DNA from: Misgurnus anguillicaudatus
Taxonomy: Eukaryota > Chordata > Actinopteri > Cypriniformes > Cobitidae
Length of the DNA: 64,000 bases
Direction of reading: 5' to 3'
Assembly: GCF_027580225.2 (NCBI RefSeq)
Contig: NC_073339.2
Coordinates: 41,158,501 to 41,222,500, forward strand
Part shown: positions 13,397-23,832 of the stretch, piece by piece
Position numbering within the stretch: the stretch's first letter is position 1
How the letters are laid out: each line of letters starts with the position of its first letter
Program-made: the position numbers and the translations under genes
Notes under the pieces: generated by a model
What the model saw: the letters and a program-made list of their open reading frames with translations, nothing else
Told to the model about the DNA's origin: nothing
The model's database searches: none

Positions 13397-13857
13397 CAGT
13401 GGTGGCTCGTGACAGCTCTTCCGAGGGGTGCACATTCAAAATATGTGTTATGTGTGTTGCCCGTGTTTTCAAAATATGTGTTTGTGCGTTATGTGAACCA
13501 TGTACATTATGTGTTTTGTCAAAATAAGTGCCTGCTGCACGCACGCGTCAAAACCGTTTATGATAAAAGTGACACTCACGTTCACAAAATACACACTCCC
13601 TTAACAATAAACTGTGATTACGCATGAGATTATGCGAGTATCTGGCAAACGCGAGCATCTCTTTTATCATAAACCCTTTAGATGCATCTGCAGCAGGCAC
13701 TTATTTTGGCATGACACGTGATGCACATAGGTTCACTCGGCGCACAGAAAACATATTTTGAAATAAGGAACCACACACATGACGGGTTACATACATGTTG
13801 TGACGAACTTCGCATCGTGCGCCCTCGGAAAAAGAAAGAAGTCACCAGCCGCCACTG
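13397..13857. mobile_element. non-autonomous hAT element with 8-bp target duplication
   Basis: The termini CAGTGGTGGCTCGTGAC and GTCACCAGCCGCCACTG are imperfect inverted repeats. The element is flanked by identical 8-mers GTCAGCAC at 13389-13396 and 13858-13865. An 8-base duplication with CAGTGG-type ends is the signature of the hAT superfamily. At 461 bases it cannot encode a transposase, so it depends on one made elsewhere. Confidence 0.88.
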
Positions 13858-13879
13858 GTCAGCACAGTGATTGTGCTAG

Positions 13880-14780
13880 TTAAAGGAATACTCCATTTTC
13901 TTAAAAGAAAAATCCAGATAATTTACTCACCACCATGTCATCCAAAATGTTGATGTCTTTCTTTGTTCGGTTGAGAGGAAATTGTGTTTTTTGGGGGAAG
14001 CATTGCAGGATTTTTCTCATTTTAATGGACTTTAATAGACACCAACAATTAACACTTAACTCAACACGTAACAGTTTTTTTCAACGCAGTTTCAAAGGAC
14101 TATAAACAATCCCAAACGAGGCATAAGGGTCTTATCTAGCGAAACGATAAAAAATAAAAAACATGCCCTTCTAAACCACAACTTCTCGTCAAGGTCCGGT
14201 CCAGCGCGACCTAACGTAAATGCGCGGTGACGTAGGGAGGTCACGTGTTACATATATAAAACGCACATTTGCAGACCATTGTAAACAATAAACTGACACG
14301 AAGACATTAATTAGTATCAGTTGACATACAACAACGTAGGAACAGTCCTGTTCAACACACTTGTAAACACTAGGGCGGAGTTTCGCGTTCGTCTTCTGTG
14401 ACCTCTTGACGTCATGACGTTTGCGTGGGGTCATCTGGCGCATCACGACCAGATCTAGACGAGAAGTTGTGCTTTAAAAGTGTATATTTGTTATTTTTCT
14501 TGTCAAAAATGACAATCGTTTTGCTAGATAAGACACTTATGCCTCGTTTGGGATTGCTTATAGTCCTTTGAAACTGAAAAAAAAACTGTTAGGTGTTGAG
14601 TTAGGTATTAATTGTTGGTGTCGTTTAAAGTCCATTAAAATGAGAAAAATCCTGCAATGTTTTCCTCAAAAAACATAATTTCTTCTCGACTGAACAAAGA
14701 AAGACATCAACATTTTGGATGACATGGTGGTGAGTAAATTATCTGGATTTTTCTTTTAAGAAAATGGAATATTCCTTTAA
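13880..14780. mobile_element. TTAA-flanked foldback element, about 0.9 kb
   Basis: Arms of about 310 bases read as inverted copies: TTAAAGGAATACTCC at 13880 and GGAATATTCCTTTAA ending at 14780, followed inward by AATCCAGATAATTTACTCAC and its reverse complement. The arms end near ACTTCTCGTC (about 14190) and GACGAGAAGT (about 14458). The roughly 265-base core is CpG-rich and carries CACGTG, TATATAAA and TGACGTCA. TTAA borders suggest a Kolobok- or piggyBac-like mobiliser; the exact family is unresolved. Confidence 0.8.
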
Positions 14781-14810
14781 AGTACAGCGTTAATAGTAAA
14801 TAACACAATT

Positions 14811-15110
14811 TTAAAGGTGCAGTGTGTAACTTTTAGCAGGATCTCTTGATTGAAATGCAATATAAAATACATAACTGTATTATCAGTGATGTATAAGGAC
14901 CTTTCATAATGAACTGTTATGTTTTTATTACCTTAGAATGATACGTTTTTATCTACATACACTGAGGGTCCCCTTACATGGAAGTCGCCATTTTGTGCCG
15001 CCATGTTTCTACAGAAGCCCTTAACGGACACACTTTTTTTACTAAGTTGTCTCCAACGATGACAACGGTGGATCTCACCACTAAATGCACTAAAATGTAC
15101 ACACTACCAC
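14811..15110. repeat. partial TTAA element (AAAGGTGCAGTGTGTAAC end)
   Basis: Begins TTAAAGGTGCAGTGTGTAAC, a terminus I know from many fish foldback elements. A matching right end is not found downstream, so this is a left fragment of uncertain length. Confidence 0.45.
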
Positions 15111-15481
15111 AATCTCAAGGGTGAACTTGACCTTCAGCCTCCATGTCCGAGTCTCTTCAAAAGTGTATGACAGCTGGGGTGCAGGAGGGGGGTAGATTAC
15201 CACAATCCACTCCGAACTCACATCACCCACTATCACAATCTAATCAATTTCTCATGAACATAATCAAGCTGAATATCAGTTTTAGTTCATTGTTGTATGC
15301 TTTTACCAAACATGTAGTTACAGTTATGGTCACAGAGCGGCTTTTCATGGATTTATTATTTCTATAATTTAAAACCGACGATTTGCGTCTGCTAGATTCA
15401 GGCCATTCGGCTGTTCTATCCGAGACAAAGTTTTTCTCTGCAATCTGGGTTAGCTCAGCTGGCCAACACAGGCATGCACGG

Positions 15482-15589
<108 letters not shown>

Positions 15590-16183
15590 TAGAGGGTGGG
15601 CACTTATCAGAATAGACAGAAAATAACTCTTTGAGTTTTGCATTCTCTCTCTCTCTCTTTCTTACTCTCTCTCTCTATCTTTCTCCCCTTATCTCCCGCA
15701 GGGTGTGCTGTCTGGGATGAGAGCTCTCACAGCAAGAACACTCCCTCTCTTACTTTCTCTCTCTCTCTCTCACACACGCATTCACCAGACTCAGCATGAA
15801 CCTATGCACTATATTTTGAATAATATATGTTGACCACGGGAGCAGCCTGAGATGATCATCCTGCGTTTAGCAGAGTAGAGAAATAAGCAAGTCTGACCTC
15901 ATAACGCTTCTGGGCCCATCGTAGACTGGATGTGGAGTTTTAGATGCTGTAATACGATTTGCCCCTGTATTGCTCATCATAGGAGTATAGTTTAGATCCG
16001 ACAGTTCAAGAATGCCTTTTAAAGCCTTTAAACAAAACGTTTTAAGATTTATTTGTCCTATTTTTTGTAAGGGAAACTGTACATCAAATACAATGCGCTT
16101 GTTGAACTACTAATACACATTTGGTAGACATATTTAAATGTGTTTATATTAGTGCATTTAAGCTATAGCTTTTATAAGTATGT

Positions 16184-17003
16184 GGGTGATTCTCCCGAAA
16201 TCCAGACTTAGAAGGTGTCCAGCATCAGAATAAAAAAAAATAAACATTGAAGCCCTTTGTTTGCACATATAAGATTTAGGTCTGTCTGAACTTACTGTAA
16301 TAATTATTTTTAGAAGATTTAAAAAATATTTCCTATAGAATTATTTACATTTTTTAGATTATCATTATCAAAAATTATCATTACCGCAACATGATTTTAC
16401 ATTAAATAAATGCATTTACAAACTCATGTTTCGTAATGAGAACTAAAAAGCTGTCTAGGAGCTTTTATCTGGAGAAAAAAAATAAGAACTGCTTACCTGG
16501 TAGCCATCTTGAGTGTCACAGTCAATTATGTCCCTTCCAACTATTTTTTTTAAGAGGTTAGTTCCCTGAGGGCTTAAACAATGATTACAAATTGTTGCGG
16601 AGGATAAGAAAATTGGTCTTGGACACATTTATATTCCTTATTATTGTCTCTACATTTACCAATGATCACCAAATATCACATGTTTCTTTACTGTAAATGT
16701 TTATAGTATAACAAGCACTGAAGCTTTTTATTTTTTAGATTTTTTAATTATAAATATTTCCATGTTGACAATATTGATTTGAGAACCCAAATCCAGTCAT
16801 GGACACGTTGCGGTAATGAAAATTTTCCCCTTAAATGTGGAAAAAACAACAAAATTGGTTTGTATGATGTCATTTGAAATCATGTGCAAAATAGTACATG
16901 AAGAGATGTTTGTAACTGTATGCTTCTTATTTTGATAGCATTTACTTTCATTATACGAAATGTTTCATGACACCTCATAAGTCTAATTTCGCGAGAATCA
17001 CCC
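16184..17003. mobile_element. 820-bp element with GGGTGATTCTC ends (copy 1)
   Basis: The terminal inverted repeats begin GGGTGATTCTCCCGAAAT on the left and, read inward from the right end, GGGTGATTCTCGCGAAAT. ATGT flanks both ends (16180-16183 and 17004-17007). A second copy in reverse layout sits in a grin2a intron at 52939-53714 and shares CATTACCGCAAC, AATAAGAAGCATACAG-type text and the ACTTTTTAGTTCTCATTAC region. No transposase frame is present, so it is non-autonomous. Superfamily unresolved. Confidence 0.75.
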
Positions 17004-17008
17004 ATGTG

Positions 17009-17085
17009 TGTTCAACGGGGATCGAACCCACGATCTTTGTGCTGCCATTACAATGCTCTACAAAGCTTCAGCAACACTGTAACAC
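17009..17085 (-). repeat. tRNA-derived SINE head fragment
   Basis: On the minus strand the text GTGGGTTCGATCCCCGTTGA contains a B-box-like GGTTCGATCC. About 35 bases upstream, TTTGTAGAGCATTG resembles the end of an A box. The spacing fits a tRNA-like Pol III promoter, but no complete cloverleaf can be drawn, so I call it a SINE head and not a tRNA gene. It abuts the element ending at 17003. Confidence 0.5.
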
Positions 17086-17955
17086 AATTAAGGCAAATAA
17101 ATAGTAAATAAATAGAAATAGGTTTAAATTACGTATATAAAATCTAGCTGAACACATACAAAGTGATGTACATTATACAACATTTGTGTGCAATGGTGCC
17201 AGGGGTCCAAGGAAGGGCACATGGTGGAAAGTTTGAGAACCACTGCCCTAGAGCGGCTTGCAGTTTGGGGGCTTGCTTAAGGGCACAATGGTTTATTCAC
17301 CAACTCATTATAGGTCTGAATCTGCAAATTGTCTTTATCCACTCTCAAAACACATTTTATTTTGAATAGCTATTACTGTTCAGTAGCTATTAAACATTTG
17401 TCTTCTGCTCTTTTTCAAATTCATAACTCTTCAAGACACACATGAATAGACACAAACTATAGGGGAGAGCGGGGCACACTGCTTTTTGGTTTTGTCTCAA
17501 TCATTCAAAAAATATTTGATTAATTATATTTTTACACAATTAACACAAACATCTCTGCTCCAAATGAAAATTTGAAGTTTGTTTCTAGCACTTACCATTC
17601 TTGGACAATTACACCAAATGTGACAGAAGTGCAAACTTTACAACTTACCCCATAGGTGGGGTTACTTTTAACAGGCAGGGGGTTAGTTGTAAAACTTGCT
17701 AATAATTAAGTTTGCAGGCAAACATTTCAATACTATTTTGTCTATATACTTGAAGTGGATATTGTTTATATATCTGTCTATAATAGACATGTATCCACAC
17801 TGTATTCATTCATCCAGCCCTTTTATAACAATAGTTCAATTATAAATAGATACAAATGTCTAAATATGTGAGACAAAGCAGCACAATTATGACAAAAAAT
17901 TTTTTTTTATATGTGACCCAGTCTGTAATAACCAAACTACAGTTTCAAAATCTAA
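17086..17955. other. no gene seen; repeat fragments
   Basis: Contains GTTTGAGAACCACTG (about 17232), a phrase common in fish DNA elements, and a GGGGAGAGCGGGGCAC string at 17462 that looks like the end of another element. Neither has a clear partner. Confidence 0.4.
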
Positions 17956-18269
17956 AGCCGTTTCTCAATATGCGTTCTTGTCTGTACTTGCGTTCTTGTG
18001 GACTTGTGAAACATCATCAGTCGCGGCTTAAGTACTGTTCCAATTCAAAGTTCGCATCAAGCCCAAGTTCACATAAAATCCCCGGATGTGTTCTTGATCC
18101 GCCCATTTTATCGAGGATGCATCAGAGGAGACTTGTGTGGACTTATGACAGCGAAGTTTCCCAGAATGCATTTCGCGTCAGAAGTTTGTTCTTCCGAGTC
18201 TGAACTTGCAAGTCCGAACTAGGAAGGACACAAGTCCGAACTTGCCGTACTTGGTATTGAGAAACGGCT
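17956..18269. mobile_element. non-autonomous Harbinger-like element with TAA duplication
   Basis: Perfect terminal inverted repeats AGCCGTTTCTCAATA and TATTGAGAAACGGCT bound 314 bases. They are flanked by TAA at 17953-17955 and 18270-18272. A three-base TWA duplication fits the PIF/Harbinger superfamily. No transposase is encoded. Confidence 0.82.
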
Positions 18270-20872
18270 TAAGTCTGAGATAATGAGCATCAAAGTCTGA
18301 TTTTAGCCATTGATTTCATTATGATTTCAATCTTTGCCGTGACCTTATTTAATCAATATTAAAGATATAAACAAAAATACACGATTTTTAATAAGACAGG
18401 CACATTTATTTTGTTGGCAGCCAGCAATCATTTGTGTGTAGCCTATTTAAAACAACGGCAAGAATTACGCTAACGTTAGCGGTTACAATTACGTTACAAT
18501 TAACCCCCGCTGGGTCAAATATTTTCAAGCCCACCAAAAACGTTGCTATAAGAGCTGCAGACACATTTCAAAACGAAGCTATGTTTTATTCAACAAGACA
18601 CTGATTAATATGACATTGCATTGGATTTGGTATCTTACACATCCAACTTAGAAACCGAAAAAAAAACATATGATGAAAAATGTATTTACATGCCACCAAA
18701 ACACTCGTTCATCAATAACTCTCTGGAAAACATTATACATTTCCAATAATTTGTGGGAGATCGTCTTTTGGCAGCGTAAAAAAATACCGGATAAACAAAA
18801 CGCTCAACCTTGTGCAACAATGTAAACCGTCCCTATTTTTCAACTAAACCCGCGTTAGTTTTTGCCCCGCGCACCCCTATTCTTCGATATTTACATGGTA
18901 ATAGCAAGAAAAATGTGAAACATGCACTTGATGGCACATGCTTTATGATTCCCATAAATGTTGAAAATGCATAATCTGTGAAAAAGTAAAACAGCTTGAC
19001 AAAAACCAGAGAAGACAGGAATCATAAAACTGCCAATGGCCGACGGCTGCTGATGGTTTTGTATAATGAAGGCCTCAGTGCAAATTCAGGTTTACTTATT
19101 GAAGCTGGGATTTCATAGATTATAACAAATCCCGAAAGCACCTGCACATATTGAAGGCTGTGTCGCCCCCTATGATTTCTGATCCATTTTAATCGAATTC
19201 AAGAATTAGGAATTCTGGTTAAAGAATAATTATAGCATAAAGAGACGGGCAGCTGGTGATCCTACAAGCTCTTCCTGGTTGGCCAGATAAAACTGCCTCA
19301 GACAACAGGCAGAAGTATAATTTAAAAGTGGGAAAAACGAATAATAATTTCTTATAAAGCACAAAGAATAAACATTGAAATTTCATTTTGTGTTCGACAT
19401 ATCCCCTGCAGTAGAAATCATAGATACGTCCCTGCCAAACCCCACAATCTGGAGGAAGCAGGAAAAACCATAAATACTGCGTTCTGAAGTATTTTTTCCC
19501 GATTGAGGCGCTACATGGGTGCAACTGCATCTTTTAGACATTTATGCCTCTCATTTGGTATGAATAGATGTGATTTGAATGTTTTTGAAATGGGATGGTG
19601 AAATTCAGCCAAACAGCTGGTCTTGGGGAGATGCTGGTGATTCTGACCCAGTGTGAACCCTCAAGGAAGGAAGGCAACTTTTCAAATTATATTTCTCTGT
19701 TGGAGCCGTGGCATACTGGGTAGTGCACATGCTCAAGAGGAAGCAGGTTCAAGTTTGATCCTTTCTCTTTCACTTTGCTGTCAGCTGGGTGTTGTTTTGT
19801 TGAAACATTACATAAATAAAATATGTGTGTCAGTGACATAAAGTTTTTATAGATTAAGATTTTCACAAAGAAATAGAAAGAATATTACAATCCAACATAT
19901 TAAAACATGACAGTTTCTTAGAGATTAATTTTTATTATGTCAAGAAGATAATGCATTTTAATGATTTTTATCATAATTTTAAAGCTCACATAACACACCC
20001 TATTTCTGCATTTCTGATGTTAATCTGAAGTACTTATAGAGTAGTGTTGCATCCTTTATATCTCCAAAGAGTCTTTAGTTTAATCAGATTTATAAAAGAA
20101 AGATTAGCTTTACCGAATCATTCCGATAACGTACTAAAAAATGAAGAAGGAGTAGTTATGAGCTGTGGGAGGAGCGAGTACGAGTCATGCAACACTACAA
20201 CACTGTTTAATTTATGATTTACATGTTTGTGTCATTTATATAATATGCACCTGCCTATTTCCAACATAAGACAGAAGTCTTACTTATCGCATGCAACTCA
20301 TGACCCGGTTGGGAAAATCCAGCGCATCAAACACACACGCAAAACTCCGCTGCTACCCCGGATAATAAACTATATCCATTGTTTTCATAAGGCTGACTTT
20401 CTTCTACATCCAAAAACACTCTTCTTCTTTCGTGCCATTGTTAAATTTTGAAATTAAACAAAGCTGTGAATGTGAATGTTTGTAAGTTCTAGCGTCTCCC
20501 GCTGATTGACGGGTGGGCAGGGTTTTCCGGGGGAAGTGCCCATATAAAGTAGTGATACGCTTAGAAACCCCTGAAACGTCAGCTGAAAAAACTTTCCGAA
20601 ACTTGTACGAACCCTGATGCATTCGGCACAGAAATACTCTGTAACACGCCCAACTGCTTTTTTGACACTTTGCCTACGTTTAGCATGAAGAAACAACTCT
20701 ATAACCGTGTTAATAAGTCAGAATGCATGAAATACTATTGAACCACCTCTTTAAGTACCAAGGGTCAAATGATTTACAAGAGCCTTTTCACTGACCTTGA
20801 CAGTGCTTTTTTGACATTTTTTTACTTTTGTTTACACACAATGTTTTATTTTAAAAAATATATCATTTAAAG
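18270..20872. other. intergenic sequence, no gene seen
   Basis: AT-rich with short open frames only; none shows family resemblance. One SINE-like stretch is listed separately. I see no other structured feature. Confidence 0.4.
19703..19775 (+). repeat. possible tRNA-derived SINE head
   Basis: GCCGTGGCATACTGGGTAGTGCACATGCTC resembles an A-box region, and GGTTCAAGTTTGATCC further on resembles a B box, at about tRNA spacing. The rest of the SINE body is not recognisable. The boxes are imperfect, so the call is tentative. Confidence 0.4.
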
Positions 20873-20876
20873 CATG
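20873..20876. repeat. left target-site duplication CATG of the LTR element
   Basis: CATG directly before the left LTR equals CATG directly after the right LTR (26599-26602). A four-base duplication is within the range for Gypsy-type and retroviral integrases. Confidence 0.75.
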
Positions 20877-23643
20877 TGTCACAAGCCAGGGGCTGGCTGC
20901 TAGTGGTTAAGCCACGCCCCTTCTCAATCTCCACCTCGAGGAGGTCCCCAAAACCAACCCAATGACCAAACAACAACGAGGAACAGGTAAGTAAAAAAAA
21001 TAATCTTTATTTATTTAAATATTTAAAATGTACTGGGAATTGGGGAAAGGGAAAATTAAAACTAATGTCCGGCTCTGCCCTCCAGGGGAGCCACGAGCTA
21101 GTGAGTGACGGGGGGGTGGGGATAACGTCGGGGAACGGGCTCCCGCCTCTGGTTCCCTCTGCCCGTGGCGCGCTCCTTTTCCTTCCTGGAGGCAGAAATA
21201 AATCAAAGTCAGGGTTGGTGTAGACTCGTTCGTATCCGTGTACCTGTAGCTAGCTCGAGGCGGTTCGCCGCCTGTCTCACACAGCTCCTCGCTGGTCGAC
21301 TCGCTCTCCCTCCCTGTTCTCTCTTTCTCCACAGATGGCTGCTGGGACACAAAGGCACAATGAATCGGTCTCCAATGGTTCTCTCACCTCTGCGCTGACT
21401 ACAGCGTTCGGTAGGTAAGGCTCTCTTCCCAGCTCGGTATCTCAGTGCTCACGCTGGTTCTCTCTCTCTCTCCACAGATGACTGCTGGGACACAAAGGCA
21501 CAATGAATCGGTCTCCAATGGTTCTCTCACCTCTGCGCTAACTACAGCGTTCGGCAGGTAATGCTCTTCTCACAGCTTGGTATCTCAGTGCTCACGCTGG
21601 TTCTCTCTCTCTCTCCACAGATGACTGCTGGGACACAAGGGCACAATGAATCGGTCTCCAATGGTTCTCTCACCTCCGTGCTGACTACAGCGTTCGGTAG
21701 GTAATGCTCTCCTCACAGCTCGGTATCTCAGTGCTCACGCTGGTTCTCTCTCTCTCTCCACAGATGACTGCTGGGACACAAGGGCACAATGAATCGGTCT
21801 CCAATGGTTCTCTCACCTCTGTGCTGACTACAGCGTTCGGTAGGTAATGCTCTCTTCACAGCTCGGTATCTCAGTGCTCACGCTGGTTCTCTCTCTCTCT
21901 CCACAGATGACTACTGGGACACAAGGGCACAATGAATCGGTCTCCAATGGTTCTCTCTCTCCACAGATGGCTGCTAGCTACCACTTCGAGGTAGGTACGG
22001 CTCTCTGCACAGCTCTCACGGCACACTCCTCTTCCCTGTTGAGTTGGCAGGTTTTTAACAGGTTATGCTTAATGTAACAGGGTGGCGGACTTACGATGGC
22101 TGGCTACGCGATGCGTCAACTGGACAGTGGTTTTTCCTAGGTGGCGCCGGGGGCCGAAACCCTCTCGGCGAGCTCGTTGGTCCACAGAGGGGCGAGAACG
22201 TCACGCCGGCACACCGGGTCGAGCGCTGCCCTTTCCTCGAGACCCGTTGGTCGATCGAAAACTGGACCGGGGCGCCCTCTCGTTGAGACCTCGGGGCGGC
22301 GGATCTCCTTCGCCTCAAACTCTGCGATGATGAAAAGAGGACACAGGTAAGGTAGCAATAATACAGATAATACTCACGCACCGTCGATAGCACAGTTCTT
22401 CACCGCCACTCATAAACTCAAGTCCGCCGAGCGCCTAGCTGGGAAAATACTTCGAGATGCCAGTTCGTGGTTTTTAAGACTGAAACACACTCACAGCATA
22501 ATCATGTACAGGTCTTACTCTAGGACCATAGTTCCTTTTTACCGTCTCTGAAGCGAGTGACTGGAGGCGGGGGCTACGTCGGACAAGACAACAGCAATCC
22601 CACTGCAAGACACAGCATTACACAGCACCACTTCAAGTGAAAATTTCTACCTCCAAGACTCACCCACCACTCAGTGCACACAATAGACGCCCGTCTTCCT
22701 TTCCTTCGCTCCGGACGGAAATATGGAGATGTTAACTCGGCCTAGTGTTTGTATTTCGTCACTGGAGCTGTTTCACACAAAAGCCCTTCGGCTCACCCAC
22801 CGCGCTGGCTCAGGGGTAGGGCCGTCCGCTCTCTTTTGGAAACACTCAGAGATATATAGGTCAAATACATACACAATACTTCTGTAAGAAGATTCCGTTA
22901 CTCACAACTGTTGTATTTTCTTTGTCCTAGATTGACTTCACGCTGTAATAGTTCCAAATGCGCAGACAGGGCGTTTTCCAGCCGCCAACACTATTCTTCC
23001 ATAAACGTATACTCACAACGGTGCGTCTTTTCTCCCTTCGTTGCTTTCCTCCAAGGTCAGTATTTGTTTACTTCGTTTACTTCGTTTACCTTTAAGGTCT
23101 TCGGTATTTTCCTTCACGTAAATCTATAATCCAGAACGAGGGAGAGAGCAATACAGCAGTCCAAAATAGTGTACCAGGTGAGCCCAACTCAGCGCTACGG
23201 TCCACATCAACAACAGGAATAATCGACACGACTTCGGGGTGCTCCTTGTTTAAGATCCACGGCCTGCCTTCCTTTCACCTTCCTTGGCTCTGTCCTCTTT
23301 CCGCCCGCTTCAGCGATCGCCGGATCAACAGAGCCCTCGGGCTCTTCAAAAGGTGCGTGTCTTCATTTGCCTTTGGCAAAGGAGCTTCCCCCGTGTCAAC
23401 TGCTTCACATGTACATCGCTCCGTGTCAATCGCTCCTTTCTGTGTTCCAGCAGAGCTATTTTAAGTGCTTCACTGTCCCCCAGCCTCCAATCACATTTTG
23501 CTTCTCTAATTCGTTGCACCTGTGGTGAATTTGGCTCGTTCGTTGCCCTGGAAACCAGGAAGTAAACTGGTGCATTAAAAAAAAATGTCCGGGCGGAAAC
23601 TCTTCTCTCCATTTTTGGTTCCGCCTGAAGTCACCCTGTGACA
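20877..23643 (-). repeat. 3' LTR (left copy)
   Basis: TGTCACAAGCC at its left edge and CACCCTGTGACA at its right edge on the plus strand. It lies next to the polypurine tract, which defines it as the 3' LTR in the minus orientation. It contains the 143-base tandem array, a GC-rich block at about 22080-22350 and several splice-like signals on the plus strand. Open frames inside (for example 22065-22286 and 22091-22393) resemble no family I know. Confidence 0.88.
21335..21990 (+). repeat. 143-bp tandem array in left LTR, exon-like on plus strand
   Basis: The landmark CTCCACAGATG recurs with ACAG at 21331, 21474, 21617, 21760 and 21903, exactly 143 bases apart, then once more at 21963. Each full unit reads a CT-rich tract, CACAG, an 80-base segment opening ATG, then GGTAG or GGCAG followed by GTAAGG or GTAATG. 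The unit therefore has both ends of a small exon on the strand opposite to the retroelement. The 80-base length is not a multiple of three. Confidence 0.85.
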
Positions 23644-23655
23644 TCCTCCCCCGCC
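23644..23655 (-). other. polypurine tract of the LTR element
   Basis: On the minus strand GGCGGGGGAGGA lies immediately before the 3' LTR, the expected place for the plus-strand primer of an LTR retrotransposon. It is the only purine-rich run in the interior that abuts an LTR. Confidence 0.8.
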
Positions 23656-23658
23656 AAT

Positions 23659-23679
23659 CCGTTCTAGTCCCTAGAACGG
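23659..23679. other. 9-bp stem hairpin next to the polypurine tract
   Basis: CCGTTCTAG, three loop bases, then CTAGAACGG: a perfect 9-base stem only a few bases from the polypurine tract. In an interior of 189 bases this is a prominent structure; a role in packaging or priming is only a guess. Confidence 0.6.
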
Positions 23680-23808
23680 GCTCTTCACAGGGGCGGGTAA
23701 AAATGGTGTAGGGTCTTTCTTAAAAACAGGACGGGCATGGCACGGGGTTGGGCTGCGGGCCCCGCGTTGTCGGTCATTGGGATAGTCTGGTTACTCAACT
23801 CGAGGTGG

Positions 23809-23827
23809 AATCCTGCCGACTACGCCA
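23809..23827 (-). other. primer-binding site complementary to tRNA-Ser 3' end
   Basis: The minus strand reads TGGCGTAGTCGGCAGGATT starting five bases inside the 5' LTR boundary. Its complement, AATCCTGCCGACTACG plus CCA, is the 3' end of a vertebrate serine tRNA (the AGA isoacceptor ends this way, from memory of that gene). Nineteen matched bases including CCA is a full-length primer-binding site. Confidence 0.85.
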
Positions 23828-23832
23828 AAATC

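Noticed and set aside
17009..17085. A functional tRNA gene on the minus strand
   Set aside because: B-box-like text is present but the cloverleaf cannot be completed.
21335..21990. A CRISPR-like repeat array
   Set aside because: The units are contiguous near-identical 143-base tandem repeats without unique spacers, in a vertebrate genome.
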